Below, in pieces: positions 7,685-17,139 of a DNA stretch of 64,000 nt. The stretch comes from CAVUCH01 sp963697705 (GTDB lineage: Bacteria > Acidobacteriota > Vicinamibacteria > Vicinamibacterales > JAENWD01). Location of the stretch: contig CAVOPA010000017.1 in the NCBI GenBank assembly GCA_963697705.1, positions 1,364,001 to 1,428,000 of the forward strand, written 5' to 3'. The notes below the pieces were generated by a model that was not told where the DNA came from, did no database searches, and was given only the letters and a program-made list of their open reading frames with translations. The position numbers and the translations under genes are program-made. The first letter of the stretch is position 1. Each line of letters begins with the position of its first letter.

Positions 7685-10387
7685 ATGATCCCGGCGGTCC
7701 TCGCGCACTACCGCATCGTTCGCCCCATCGGCGCCGGCGGGATGGGCGAAGTCTTCCTGGCCGAGGACAAAAAGCTCGGCCGCCAGGTCGCGCTGAAGGT
7801 GCTGGCCCTCGCGCAAGCCGCCGATCCCGAGCGCCGCGCCCGGTTCGAGCGCGAGGCGCGTGCCGTCGCCGCGCTGAATCATCCCAACATCATCACCATC
7901 TACTCCGTCGAGGAGCAGGACGGCATCCTGTTCATGACGATGGAGCTGGTCGAGGGAAAAACGCTGGCCGAAGCGATCCCGCCCGGGGGACTGTCGGTCC
8001 AGCGGTTCCTGGAGTTGTCGATTCCGCTGGCCGACGCGGTCGGTGCAGCGCACCAGCGAGGCATCACCCATCGTGACCTGAAGCCCGCGAACGTGATGAT
8101 CGGCGACGAGGGCCGGCTGAAGGTGCTCGACTTCGGCCTGGCGAAGCTGCAGGAGGAGTCGCCGGTCGATGGCCTCTCAGCATTGAGGACTCGGGAGTCG
8201 TTCACGGGGGAGGGACGCATCATCGGCACGGTGGCGCACATGTCGCCGGAGCAGGCGCAGGGCAAGCCCGTTGACACCCGCTCGGACGTTTTCTCCCTGG
8301 GCATCCTGCTGTTCGAGATGGCCACCGGCGACAAGCCGTTCAAGGGCGACACGCACGTGGCGGTGCTGTCCGCAATTCTCAAGGACACGCCGCCTCAGTT
8401 GAGCGAAATGCGGCAGGACCTGCCGCGCGAGGTCGGGCGAATCCTGACGCGCTGCCTCGCCAAGGATCCCGAGGAGCGCTACCAGACTGCCAAGGATCTG
8501 CGCAACGATCTCCGTCTGCTGGCACGGGAGCTCGACTCCGGGGCGGCCTGGCTCGACCAGAGTTCCAGCCGTATCAGCCAGGCCAGCGTGCCTCCTCGGG
8601 CGCGCCGCCAATGGCTTTGGAGGGCGCTTCCTCTGGCAGTGGTTGCGGCGCTGGTCGTCACCGGCGGATGGTGGTACGCGCGGAGGTCCTCGGCCACGCC
8701 GACGGCGAGATCAGCGTTTTCGACGATCGCCATGCGCCGCCTCACGAACACGGGCAAGGCGCGCATCGCGGCCATCTCGCCCGATGGCCGCTACGTCGTG
8801 CACGACGACGGGAGCTTCGACAGGCCCGGCTTGTGGATCCGGCAGGTTTCGACGGCCAGCAGCGTGCAGATCACCCCGCCAACGGCAGGTCAGTACGATG
8901 CGCTGGCGTTCTCGCCCGACGGCGAGGCCGTGCTGTACGTGTTCAGCACGTCGAATGGCCCTTTTCCATCGTTGTTCCGGATCCCGGTACTGGGCGGGCC
9001 GCCGCGCAAGCTGGTCGAGGACATCAGCACGGCGCCGGCGTTCTCGCCGGATGGCAAGCGCATGGCATTCGTCCGCAGCATGGCTGGTGGAGCACGGGCC
9101 CTCGTGCTTGCCAACGCGGATGGCACCGGTCAGCGCCCTCTGGCCTCGCGGGCAGGATCGGACACATACGAGATCACGCGCGTGGCCTGGTCTCCGGATG
9201 GCGCGCAAATCGCGGCGTTCGCGGGAGAGATGCCGGCGCAGAGGGCGCGGATCGTGCTCGTGAACGTCGACACCGGACGGGAACAGGAGTTCAGTGACGC
9301 GCGATTCGATTCGGGGGGAGCGCTCACGTGGCTGGGCGACGGCAGCGCGCTGGTGTTCGACGCGATCGAGAAGTACGGCGGACGCTGGAACTGGAACAGC
9401 AAGCTCTGGTCGATCGCGTATCCGGCCGGCACGCTCCGCCGGGTCACGACCGATCTCGCGAACTACGCGAGCGTCGCGGCAACCGCGGGCGGGCGAACGC
9501 TCGTGGCCGTGCGCGACGAGACGCGCGCCGGCCTCTGGGTGGCGCCAGCCGGCGACACCGCACGGGCCCGGCCCATCACCGACACCGGCAATGGCGCCGA
9601 AGGCGCCACCGGCCTCGGCCTCACACCGGATGGCCGCATCGTCTACAGCGCGATCACGCAGAACAGCTGGGACATCTGGATCGCGAACGGCGATGGCAGC
9701 CAGGCGAAACAGTTGACGAGCGACCCGGGTGTCGAGAACCAGCCGCAGGTGCTGCCCTCGGGTACGGGAATCGTCTTCACGTCCCGCACCTCGGGTGCTG
9801 ACGACGTCCGGGTTCGCACCATCGATCTCGACGGCAGCAACGCAGGCGCGATCGAGACCGGCGGCGGAATCTACCGTGGATACCTCCAGGCCATCGGAAA
9901 GCACGTGTACTTCAAGGTCATGGAGAAGGGAACGATGGGGGCGTATCGCGTGCCGCTCGCCGGCGGCTCGCGCGAGCCGCTCTTCGCCGATCGGTCCCGC
10001 CTGCCGCCGCACTTCGAGTTGCGCAGCGTCTCTCCCGATGAACGGTGGGCACTCGGCAGCTACGTGGCGCCGCCGGCTGGAGGCCTGGCCGTCGTGGCGA
10101 TCGACGGCACCGCGCCGATACGCACATTCGCCTACACCTACACGCCGGGTGAGGGTTTCGGTGGCACCTGGGCGCCGGACGGCCGGGCGTTCGAAGACCT
10201 CGTCTACCGAGATGGTGCGACCAACCTCTGGCGGTTTCCCGTCGATGGCTCCCCACCGAGGGCGGTGACCGCATTCGCGTCGGATCAGATCTTGAACTAC
10301 CGCTGGTCGACGGACGGGAAGACGCTCGTCATGTCGCGCGGGACGCGATCCAGCGACCTGGTGTTGATCACGAACGACGACCGCTAG
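7685..10387 (+). CDS. Ser/Thr protein kinase with TolB-like propeller
   Basis: A 900-residue protein. A Hanks-type kinase domain spans residues 9-280: glycine loop GAGGMGEVF at 16-24, catalytic Lys in VALKVL at 38, HRDLKPAN at 129-136, DFG at 149-151 and MSPEQ activation-segment end near 186. All catalytic residues are present, so an active kinase is expected. A membrane helix lies at about 309-331, followed by a large PD40/TolB-like propeller (repeated SPDG) to the C-terminus, probably periplasmic. This kinase plus propeller layout is abundant in Acidobacteriota. The ATG is 4 bp into a short leader with weak SD. It lies 141 bp upstream of the TonB receptor gene, which may be functionally linked. 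Confidence 0.93.
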   Translation: MIPAVLAHYRIVRPIGAGGMGEVFLAEDKKLGRQVALKVLALAQAADPERRARFEREARAVAALNHPNIITIYSVEEQDGILFMTMELVEGKTLAEAIPPGGLSVQRFLELSIPLADAVGAAHQRGITHRDLKPANVMIGDEGRLKVLDFGLAKLQEESPVDGLSALRTRESFTGEGRIIGTVAHMSPEQAQGKPVDTRSDVFSLGILLFEMATGDKPFKGDTHVAVLSAILKDTPPQLSEMRQDLPREVGRILTRCLAKDPEERYQTAKDLRNDLRLLARELDSGAAWLDQSSSRISQASVPPRARRQWLWRALPLAVVAALVVTGGWWYARRSSATPTARSAFSTIAMRRLTNTGKARIAAISPDGRYVVHDDGSFDRPGLWIRQVSTASSVQITPPTAGQYDALAFSPDGEAVLYVFSTSNGPFPSLFRIPVLGGPPRKLVEDISTAPAFSPDGKRMAFVRSMAGGARALVLANADGTGQRPLASRAGSDTYEITRVAWSPDGAQIAAFAGEMPAQRARIVLVNVDTGREQEFSDARFDSGGALTWLGDGSALVFDAIEKYGGRWNWNSKLWSIAYPAGTLRRVTTDLANYASVAATAGGRTLVAVRDETRAGLWVAPAGDTARARPITDTGNGAEGATGLGLTPDGRIVYSAITQNSWDIWIANGDGSQAKQLTSDPGVENQPQVLPSGTGIVFTSRTSGADDVRVRTIDLDGSNAGAIETGGGIYRGYLQAIGKHVYFKVMEKGTMGAYRVPLAGGSREPLFADRSRLPPHFELRSVSPDERWALGSYVAPPAGGLAVVAIDGTAPIRTFAYTYTPGEGFGGTWAPDGRAFEDLVYRDGATNLWRFPVDGSPPRAVTAFASDQILNYRWSTDGKTLVMSRGTRSSDLVLITNDDR

Positions 10388-10528
10388 CGCGTCCCTGAAT
10401 TCCACGCGCTCGTGCCTGGTCGGCCGAACGGAGCGCGTGGTGGCCTGGCGTGCTGTTCGGACCGGAGACTGTGCCATACTACGCGCTCGCCAGAGTCAAG
10501 CCCATCGACCGGTGCGGAAAGGCCAGAC

Positions 10529-13483
10529 GTGCGCCTGTTTCTCTACTCGGCACTGCTGGTGGCCGCCCTGCTGACCGGGTCGGCGTCGGCCCAGGAGCAG
10601 CGCGGAGCCGTGGAAGGCACGGTGGAGGACGGGCAGCACGGGGTGCTGCCCGGCGCCACGATCGTTGCGCTGAACGTCTCGCAGCGTGCGGCAGTGTCGA
10701 CCATCAGCGACGCGACCGGCACCTTTCGCTTTCCAGCGCTCGCCCCCGGCTACTACGACATAACGGCGTCCATGCCCGGTTTCGCCGCGGTCCGGTTCGA
10801 GCGCGTGGAGGTTCTCCTCGGGCAGGTCAAGCGGCTCGCGTTCGTGCTCGACGTGGCGGGGCTGGTCGAAGAAGTGCGCGTGTCGGCTTCCTCGCCCCTC
10901 GTCGACACGCGACAGAGCGCCCGTGGCTTCAGCCTCCGTCAGGACACGATCGACCTGCTGCCCAAGGGCCGCGATTTCACTACGCTCGTCAAGCTGGCGC
11001 CCGGCGCGAACTTGGAGCCCAAGCTCGGTGGCCTCTCCATCGACGGGTCGAGCGCCTCGGAGAACCGGTTCGTGGTCAACGGTGTCGAGACCACGAACCT
11101 GCTCAGCGGCGTGTCCGGCCATGCCGTCCTGCCGGAGTTCGTCGACGAGATCCAGGTGAAGGCCAGCGGCTACGCCGCCGAGTACGGGGGCTCGACCGGC
11201 GGCGTGATCAACGTCGTCACCAAGAGCGGCACCAATGCATGGCGGGGTGACGCGCTGGTCAACCTCGAAGGGGACTCACTCGACGCCGGCCGGCGTCCGA
11301 CCCTCCGCCGGGTGCCCAACGACTCGACGCGGGCCGAGTACGTGACCTATCCAGAAGACCGGTACAGGCGCGTCGAGCCCGGCTTCGCGATCGGAGGTCC
11401 GCTCAAGCGGAACCGCGCCTGGCTGTTCGCCGCCTATCAGCCCGCCCTCATTCACACGGAACGCACCGTCACGTTCACGTTCGATGACTCGACTGCGACG
11501 AAGGACTCGGATCACACCGATCACTTTCTCACCCTCAACCAGACGACGCAGGTGCGCGACACGCTGCGAACGCGCGCGACGCTCGATTGGAGCCCGTCGC
11601 GACAGGACGGCATGCTGCCTGCCCTGGACGGCGGCACCTACCCCGACGGGAACTTCGATATCGTCGACAAGAACCAGAACTACGCCGCGTCCGGGCACGC
11701 CGATTGGGTCGCGACACCTTCGTTGTACGTGGGAGTGCGTGCTGGGTATTTCACGACCAACCACACGATCGCCGGCGCAACCGAGCAGCCGCTGTTCGTG
11801 TTCATGAGGGACAACAAAGACTATCTCGACGTGCCCACGTCGCTTCAACAGAAGGGCGGGTTCCAGACGGGCCTGTCGAACGACGTCAGCCGCGTCGATC
11901 GGCTGTCGCGCGCCAATGCGCAAGCCGACGCGACGTACTTCGGGCACCTGGCAGGGCAACACACCCTCAAGGGTGGCCTGCAGTTCGATCGGCGCAGCAA
12001 CGACGTGGACAAGGGTGGGAGCGCGAACCGCATCAACCTGTTCTGGGATGCGGCGCTCGGCGGCCAGCGGGGGCGCTACGGCTATTACCGCGTCTGGAGC
12101 AACCCGCTCGAGCCCAAACGCGGCCAGCTCACGCTGGGCACAGTAAGCGACACGACCGTCGGCCTGTTCCTGCAGGACGCGTGGACCATCGCCAACCGCC
12201 TGACCGTCAACGCGGGCCTGCGGACGGAAAACGAGACGGTCCCGTTCTACAGCGCGGTCGGCGTGGCCGGGGTCGAGCCGATCCACTTTTCGTTCGGCGA
12301 GAAGCTGGCCCCGCGAGCGGGGGCGGCATGGGACGTCGCCGGCGACGGCCGCTGGAAGGTGCACGGCAGTTGGGGAATCTTCTACGACATCTTCAAGCTC
12401 GCGATGCCGCAGGCCGCCTTCGGAGGGCTCAGGTTCACCATCTACTCGTACAAGCTCGAGACCTACAACTGGCCCAGCCTGGTCAGCAGCCCCGATTGTC
12501 CGCCGGCGTGTCCCGGTGGCCAGGCGCGGGCGCCGGTGGAGTTCAAACCCTCGTTCAAGAACATCGACCCGGACCTTCAGCCGATGCGGCTGCAGGAGCT
12601 GACCTTCGGCATCGAGCACCAGGTGTCGCCGCACGTCGCGGTATCGGCCCGGTTCGTCCACAAGCAACTCGACAAAGCCGTGGAGGACATCGGATCGGTC
12701 GATGCGGACGGTAGCGCGACGTACGTGATCGGCAATCCGGGGTACCACCGCGCGACGGAGGCGACCGCCGGTGTGCCCTATCCCAGGGCCGTTCGCGATT
12801 ACGATGCCCTGGAGCTCGTGGGACGGAAGCTGCTCGATCGCAACTGGGCGCTCACCGCGAGCTATGTCTGGAGCCGCCTGTACGGCAACTACTCGGGCCT
12901 CTCGCAGTCCGACGAGAACGGGCGCACCGAGCCAAACATCGGCTCGACCTTCGATGCTCCGCTGGCGCTGTTCGGCGGCGATGGCGAGGCGCTCTACGGA
13001 CCGCTGGCGACGGACCGGCCGCACCAGGCCAAGGCGCAGCTGATCTACACGTTCCCGGTTGGCGTCAGCGTCGGCGCGTTCCAGTCGGTGGCCAGCGGGG
13101 TGCCCGTCAGCCGCTTCGCCGTGCTGTCACCGGGCATCGCGCCGGTGTTCTACGCAGGCCGTGGCAGTGACGGCCGCACCCCGGTGTTGTCACAGACCGA
13201 CCTCTCCGTCCAATACGTGCGACCGCTCGGTGGACGCAGGCGGCTGACGCTTGGGCTGAACGTACTCAACCTCTTCAACCAGGGCCGGGGGGTGTCGCGT
13301 TACAGCCTCGAAACCGACCAGGGCGTGCAGGTCGTGGTCGATGAGAGCGACTACTACGCCGGACGGGCCGACGTGAGCGCAGCCATCGACGAGCAGAAAC
13401 TGCCGCGCGATCCCCGGTTCCTCCAGTACGAGTTCTTCCAGGAGCCCCTCACGGCACGGGTGATGATCGGTTTCGGCTTCTAA
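10529..13483 (+). CDS. TonB-dependent receptor with carboxypeptidase-regulatory N-domain
   Basis: A 984-residue outer-membrane protein if started at the GTG at 10529, which gives a clean signal peptide ending in GSASAQ (the frame is open back to 10412). A carboxypeptidase-regulatory (transthyretin-like) domain lies at about 25-110. A plug domain then runs to about 260 (FVVNGVETTNLLSG, EYGGSTGGVINVVTKSGTN), followed by a long beta-barrel ending in the C-terminal Phe expected for outer-membrane insertion (MIGFGF). Such receptors import large substrates such as oligosaccharides or siderophores; the substrate cannot be told. It follows a kinase/propeller gene on the same strand. The stop codon TAA is part of the second 130-bp repeat. 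Confidence 0.93.
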   Translation: MRLFLYSALLVAALLTGSASAQEQRGAVEGTVEDGQHGVLPGATIVALNVSQRAAVSTISDATGTFRFPALAPGYYDITASMPGFAAVRFERVEVLLGQVKRLAFVLDVAGLVEEVRVSASSPLVDTRQSARGFSLRQDTIDLLPKGRDFTTLVKLAPGANLEPKLGGLSIDGSSASENRFVVNGVETTNLLSGVSGHAVLPEFVDEIQVKASGYAAEYGGSTGGVINVVTKSGTNAWRGDALVNLEGDSLDAGRRPTLRRVPNDSTRAEYVTYPEDRYRRVEPGFAIGGPLKRNRAWLFAAYQPALIHTERTVTFTFDDSTATKDSDHTDHFLTLNQTTQVRDTLRTRATLDWSPSRQDGMLPALDGGTYPDGNFDIVDKNQNYAASGHADWVATPSLYVGVRAGYFTTNHTIAGATEQPLFVFMRDNKDYLDVPTSLQQKGGFQTGLSNDVSRVDRLSRANAQADATYFGHLAGQHTLKGGLQFDRRSNDVDKGGSANRINLFWDAALGGQRGRYGYYRVWSNPLEPKRGQLTLGTVSDTTVGLFLQDAWTIANRLTVNAGLRTENETVPFYSAVGVAGVEPIHFSFGEKLAPRAGAAWDVAGDGRWKVHGSWGIFYDIFKLAMPQAAFGGLRFTIYSYKLETYNWPSLVSSPDCPPACPGGQARAPVEFKPSFKNIDPDLQPMRLQELTFGIEHQVSPHVAVSARFVHKQLDKAVEDIGSVDADGSATYVIGNPGYHRATEATAGVPYPRAVRDYDALELVGRKLLDRNWALTASYVWSRLYGNYSGLSQSDENGRTEPNIGSTFDAPLALFGGDGEALYGPLATDRPHQAKAQLIYTFPVGVSVGAFQSVASGVPVSRFAVLSPGIAPVFYAGRGSDGRTPVLSQTDLSVQYVRPLGGRRRLTLGLNVLNLFNQGRGVSRYSLETDQGVQVVVDESDYYAGRADVSAAIDEQKLPRDPRFLQYEFFQEPLTARVMIGFGF

Positions 13484-13608
13484 TCCGGTGATCATTTGTG
13501 TTGTCACCCATCAGTCACGTGGGGCAGGGCTTCAGCCCTGCAAATCGCGCTCGCAAGCAGGCCTGAAGGCCTGCCCCACATGACTACACAAGTGAATCGC
13601 GGGTTTAG
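13479..13608. repeat. 130-bp inverted-repeat (MITE-like) element, copy 2
   Basis: Second copy of the element at 3857-3986, again beginning on the TAA stop codon of the upstream gene. Only two differences are visible between copies, both in the left inverted end. Its right end runs directly into a duplicated fragment of an RND transporter gene at 13610. The near identity of two copies about 9.6 kb apart suggests recent spread or ongoing conversion. Confidence 0.85.
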
Positions 13609-13609
13609 A

Positions 13610-13715
13610 GGCCTCGACCAACGCCCTGCCCCGGCCCTGGACCGCCTCCTCGGCCCTCGCGGCGACGGTGCGCGTGCGCGCGACAGCCATGTAGATCGAC
13701 GGCACGATGAACAGC
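13610..13715 (-). pseudogene. duplicated 3' fragment of the RND transporter gene
   Basis: These 106 bp match 17709-17814, inside the 3' end of the RND permease gene, with about five mismatches. On the minus strand they encode LFIVPSIYMAVARTRTVA and the following Ala/Arg-rich tail, the last 35 or so residues of the permease. Nothing else of the gene is present. It lies exactly between the second 130-bp element and the stop codon of the next minus-strand gene. It is a non-functional scrap, probably carried here by recombination or element movement from the locus 4 kb away. Confidence 0.85.
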
Positions 13716-13726
13716 ATCCGGGCGCC

Positions 13727-14614
13727 CTAGAGCCACCCGAGTCCTGTCAGCGCCAGCCAGGCCCAGGGCACTTCCGCGTAGAGCAGCACCATTGCGTACG
13801 TCGCCACGTACAGCGCCCGCAGCCAGCGGTCATCGGGCACGCAGGTGACGAGCCCGAGGACGATCACCATCCATCCGAATCCGGCCACCGGGGCGAACGC
13901 GTAGGTGGTCAGGCAGAAGAGCAGAACCACACTGTGCCGGGCCACGAGCAGGCCGCGGCGCGTGAGCGGGGCCAGCCAGAGCCCGGCGGCCAGGGCCTCG
14001 ATCGCGAGGGTGCCCCACGTTGCCACGAGCACGAGCAGGCGGAAGCGCCGGGGGGCGTGCAACACGGGAGGGTGCAGTAACTCGGCGCCTTCCGGCAGGG
14101 GCGTCAGGTATTCACGGTTCTCCCGCAGCTGGGCGTCACTCAGTGCGCCGATCAGCTGCACGACCTCAGAGAAGCGGTCGTCGGTGAGCAGCGTCACCGC
14201 GAAGAAGCGGCCATCGCGATAGTCGGGCGACAGCACCGCCTTCCATAGCACCGCGAACGCGAACACGAGGCCGAGCAGCAGGCGGCTGGTGCGAGCCAGT
14301 TGCCTCACCGGGTCGGCGAACCGCAGCGCCATCGCGACGCCGAGACACCAGTACGCGAGCAGGTAGATGTGATTGTCCGGCAGGGGAAATTCGACGACGA
14401 TGCGCCCGGCGACGAGAGCGGCGAGGGCCAGCCACAGCGCGGGCGCTCGCAGCCAGGCACCGCTGATCAGGCCGAGCATCGACGACAGGAGCAGCGGCGC
14501 GCGCACGAACCACGGCCCCATCGGTCGGAGCAGCAGTCCGACCAGGGTGAGACGCAGCGCGATGTCGATGGGACCCGTCGGTCCGCAGCTGGTGATCCAG
14601 CTACGGAGCCGCAC
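13727..14614 (-). CDS. polytopic membrane protein of unknown function
   Basis: About 295 residues from a GTG at 14614; no ATG exists in the 5' part, and the GTG overlaps the end of the preceding gene by 14 bp. Several hydrophobic helices are visible (LRLTLVGLLLRPMG, LWLALAALVAGRIVVEF, LLLGLVFAFAVLWKAVL, near the end WLRALYVATYAMVLLYAEV), with a soluble loop in the middle (SPDYRDGRFFAVTLLTDDRF). The pattern is loosely like HTTM/vitamin-K-carboxylase-type membrane proteins, but I cannot confirm that. It is the last gene of a tight four-gene envelope operon. The exact start is uncertain. Confidence 0.65.
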   Translation of the reverse strand: MRLRSWITSCGPTGPIDIALRLTLVGLLLRPMGPWFVRAPLLLSSMLGLISGAWLRAPALWLALAALVAGRIVVEFPLPDNHIYLLAYWCLGVAMALRFADPVRQLARTSRLLLGLVFAFAVLWKAVLSPDYRDGRFFAVTLLTDDRFSEVVQLIGALSDAQLRENREYLTPLPEGAELLHPPVLHAPRRFRLLVLVATWGTLAIEALAAGLWLAPLTRRGLLVARHSVVLLFCLTTYAFAPVAGFGWMVIVLGLVTCVPDDRWLRALYVATYAMVLLYAEVPWAWLALTGLGWL

Positions 14615-15026
14615 GGAACTCGTACCGGCGCAGCAGATGATCCCGCGGGACCAGCGAGCCCGCGGCGAACTCCACGCGCCACACCTCGAGCCGCACCTCG
14701 TCGGCCGGTCGGCGTCGCCTGCGCTCGCGCGCCACGACCGCACGGGCCAGTCGCTCGAGCTGAGGGTCGCCCGGCAGGATCTCGGCGGAGGCCGCCAGCT
14801 CTTCGAGCGATGCCGGAACGGCGAGCTCCTCGGATCGCTCAGGAGCGCGAACGAACATCCGGACGTAGCGGAACGGCCGCCCGTCGAGCGTCGCGAACAT
14901 CCCGAAGCCGCCCCCCTTCCAGGGGCTCAGCATCGTCACCTGCGTCAGCACGATCTGCGCAGTCGCCACGACGGCCAGTACCACGGCCGGGAGTGCCGCC
15001 CAGGAGCGCTCCCGCTTCCCGGGCAT
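14601..15026 (-). CDS. single-pass membrane protein of unknown function
   Basis: A 141-residue protein with one N-terminal membrane helix (about residues 10-30) and a charged soluble part rich in Arg and Glu. The ATG at 15026 overlaps the stop codon of the upstream gene by one base (TGATG), and its own stop overlaps the start of the downstream polytopic membrane protein. The three genes are therefore almost certainly translated in a chain, and this protein probably works with the polytopic protein. I recognise no family. The motif SPWKGGGFGMFATLDGRPFR is its most distinctive stretch. Confidence 0.7.
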   Translation of the reverse strand: MPGKRERSWAALPAVVLAVVATAQIVLTQVTMLSPWKGGGFGMFATLDGRPFRYVRMFVRAPERSEELAVPASLEELAASAEILPGDPQLERLARAVVARERRRRRPADEVRLEVWRVEFAAGSLVPRDHLLRRYEFRAAP

Positions 15027-15769
15027 CACTTCGGCACGACGACCTGATAACCGGACGACACCTTCTGGTAGTGCGTCGTTCCGCACTGCGAATAGGCGGC
15101 CCCGCCCGACTTGACCTCCGTGCAACCGGCCGGCAGCGTCGGGATGACCGCGCCCGGCGGCGGCTCGACTACCTGGTAGACGACCTGTCCCTCGTGCATC
15201 GACTTCGTGTAGAACGTGCCGTTCTCGTACAAGTACGTCGTCTCGCTGACAACGACCGGCGCCGCCTGCGCGGGTGGCTTGGCGAGCAGCGTCCCGATTG
15301 CGATGCCCCCGGCCACGCCAATCGCGACGCCGGCCGCCGTGCGCCAAGCGTCGTTGTCCTCGTACACCGCGACGCCGCCGCGATAAGAGTAGCGTCCCGC
15401 CCTCGCCGCGCCTTCTTCTCCGACGACAACGGCGCCGCGAGGTCCGACCGCCGCGGCGCCCTCCTCGCCGACCACGACACCGCCGCGGGCCGCCGGCGTG
15501 TTATAGCCCCGGTTGACGGTCTGGACACCCTCCTCGGTCTTCACGGCCGCGCCGCGTCTGGTCACGGCCGCAGAGCCTTCGTCCGTCTTCACGGCCGCGC
15601 CGCGCTGGCCCACGGCGGCGCCGCCCTCTTCGGTCTGCACGGAGGCCCCTCGACGCGCCGCGCGCGCCTGCGCCAGGAGGCCCGAGGTGGCCTGCATGGC
15701 CAGCGCGGCGCTCAGCCCCGCCGCAATCGCGGAGCGGGTCCAGTTCCGGTTGCTCGGTGTTGATGTCAT
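15026..15769 (-). CDS. secreted repeat protein with DUF6515-like C-terminus
   Basis: A 247-residue exported protein. A signal peptide (about residues 1-36) precedes a low-complexity region of about five imperfect 14-18 residue units of the type RRGAAVKTEEGxAAV. A glycine-rich hydrophobic helix follows (about 145-165), then a C-terminal domain with LYENGTFYTKS, a PPPGAVIPTLPAG segment and paired Cys (GCTEVKSGG and SQCGTTHYQKV). The C-terminal part resembles small periplasmic DUF6515-type domains; this is recognition by pattern only. The ATG at 15769 has GAGAGG at good spacing. It follows the DUF2092 gene by 27 bp in the same operon. Confidence 0.7.
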   Translation of the reverse strand: MTSTPSNRNWTRSAIAAGLSAALAMQATSGLLAQARAARRGASVQTEEGGAAVGQRGAAVKTDEGSAAVTRRGAAVKTEEGVQTVNRGYNTPAARGGVVVGEEGAAAVGPRGAVVVGEEGAARAGRYSYRGGVAVYEDNDAWRTAAGVAIGVAGGIAIGTLLAKPPAQAAPVVVSETTYLYENGTFYTKSMHEGQVVYQVVEPPPGAVIPTLPAGCTEVKSGGAAYSQCGTTHYQKVSSGYQVVVPK

Positions 15770-15796
15770 CACGAACCTCTCGGCTTTCTGATACCG

Positions 15797-16621
15797 CTAC
15801 TGTTTCGGCACGCTTGCCGCTGGCGCCGCCGAGGAGGGGGCCGAGCTCGTCGTCCGGGGCTTGCCCACCACGATCGGGATGCGCTCGTAGCCGGCCGGCA
15901 CCTCCGCGGCGAACGCCGCGTCGGGCGCCTCGACACCGAACGTCCACTTGTCGAACATGACCTCCGTCGTCCTCGGGCGAGTGGACGTCTTGCTGGTGAC
16001 GCGGAATTTCTTCGGCAACGGATCGCCCTTCTCGGCGACCCAAAGATCCCAGTCCACTGCGGGGTGCGTGTAGGCGACGTGGAGGCAGGGCACGCCGTCG
16101 ATGGTCTCGCGGCCGACGTAGCCTCCGCTGGACTTCGTGCCGATCAGGGACTCGTACGGCGAGTTGTAGAGGAAGTCGGCCATCGGCATCGGCATGGCGA
16201 GACGGTCGGCCAGCCGGTCGAGCGTGTCGTCGATCGTGGGTGCGCCGTTGACCCGGGCCCACACCTTCTGCGGATCCGATACGAATGTCAGCTTGCGGCC
16301 GTCGTACCAGCCACGCAAATTGATCTCGCCGGTCACGTTGAGCGCGAGACGATCCGGCCGCCGCAGGGTGAGCCGGCGCGTCGTGCGCACCGTGATTTCC
16401 TTCCCGCCCCGGGCGCGCGTGCGCGTGTCGGTGGTCTCGACCGCGAAGGTCCGAGCGCGAGCCAGGTGATCGCTCATCCGGCGGACGATCTCGTCGCCGC
16501 GTTGCCTCCTGGCTTCAGGGGTCGTGGGCTCTCTGGAGCAGCGCGCCCCGGCCAGGCAGGCGACGCAAGCGATCAGGACCACGCCCGTTCGGGCGCGGGC
16601 TGTCGGTGCGAATGGGTCCAT
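15797..16621 (-). CDS. DUF2092-type periplasmic lipoprotein
   Basis: A 274-residue exported protein. A hydrophobic N-terminus with LIAC gives a possible lipobox, and the mature part matches the DUF2092 family (MSDHLARARTFAVETTDT, then RRPDRLALNVTG, GWYDGRKLTFVSDPQKVWARV, and DGVPCLHVAYTHPAVDWDLWV). These domains have a LolA/LolB-like lipoprotein-carrier fold; in this family the ligand is unknown. Of two adjacent ATGs the second (16621) has better spacing from GGGAGG. It is the first gene of a four-gene minus-strand operon ending at 13727. A Ser/Ala/Pro-rich tail closes the protein. Confidence 0.82.
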   Translation of the reverse strand: MDPFAPTARARTGVVLIACVACLAGARCSREPTTPEARRQRGDEIVRRMSDHLARARTFAVETTDTRTRARGGKEITVRTTRRLTLRRPDRLALNVTGEINLRGWYDGRKLTFVSDPQKVWARVNGAPTIDDTLDRLADRLAMPMPMADFLYNSPYESLIGTKSSGGYVGRETIDGVPCLHVAYTHPAVDWDLWVAEKGDPLPKKFRVTSKTSTRPRTTEVMFDKWTFGVEAPDAAFAAEVPAGYERIPIVVGKPRTTSSAPSSAAPAASVPKQ

Positions 16622-17130
16622 CATGCCTCCCGATTGTCTCCGGCTCAACTCTGTCGGAAGTCGTCCCCTCGATACGAGACGTCCAGCCAGCCACGCTGCC
16701 GCTGGACGCATCTGGCGCTGCAAGCGAAACGCGGGGGGCCGCGGCCAGACCTGACGCGTGACCTCAACCGTTCCAGGCCCTTCGAAGACGATGATGGGCC
16801 AGCTCCGTGGGTCCACCCGATCCTTCGGTCGTTCGTCAGTGCCGGCATTGTACGACGGACGCACCGGGCCGCCACGCACGATTCGGGTTGTGAGAGTGTC
16901 AACCGAATCTCACGCGTCGGAGGTAATGAGGCTCGTGAGGGGGAACGAACAGACAGCTTGCGCAGATACTCGCGAGGCGGGTGGGGCTGACCGCCGGTCA
17001 GCGCGAAGCTCAACGCCAGCACCAGGATCTCTGCGCGCCGGACCGCGGTGACGCTATCCTGAGCGGCGAGGCCGCCCGCGCGCCCCAAGGTTCGGGACCC
17101 AGGTAGCTTCCCCGATTCTCCTGGCTGAAT
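16622..17130. other. 509-bp intergenic region
   Basis: This stretch separates the divergent DUF2092 operon and the small membrane protein gene. Open frames are present on both strands, but none has a recognisable product, a convincing ribosome binding site or a family pattern. It presumably holds two divergent promoters; none could be assigned with confidence by eye. Confidence 0.4.
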
Positions 17131-17139
17131 GTGTTTCAA

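Noticed and set aside
8711..10477. A 588-codon open frame on the minus strand
   Set aside because: Antisense to the kinase/propeller gene, Arg-rich and without any recognisable domain.
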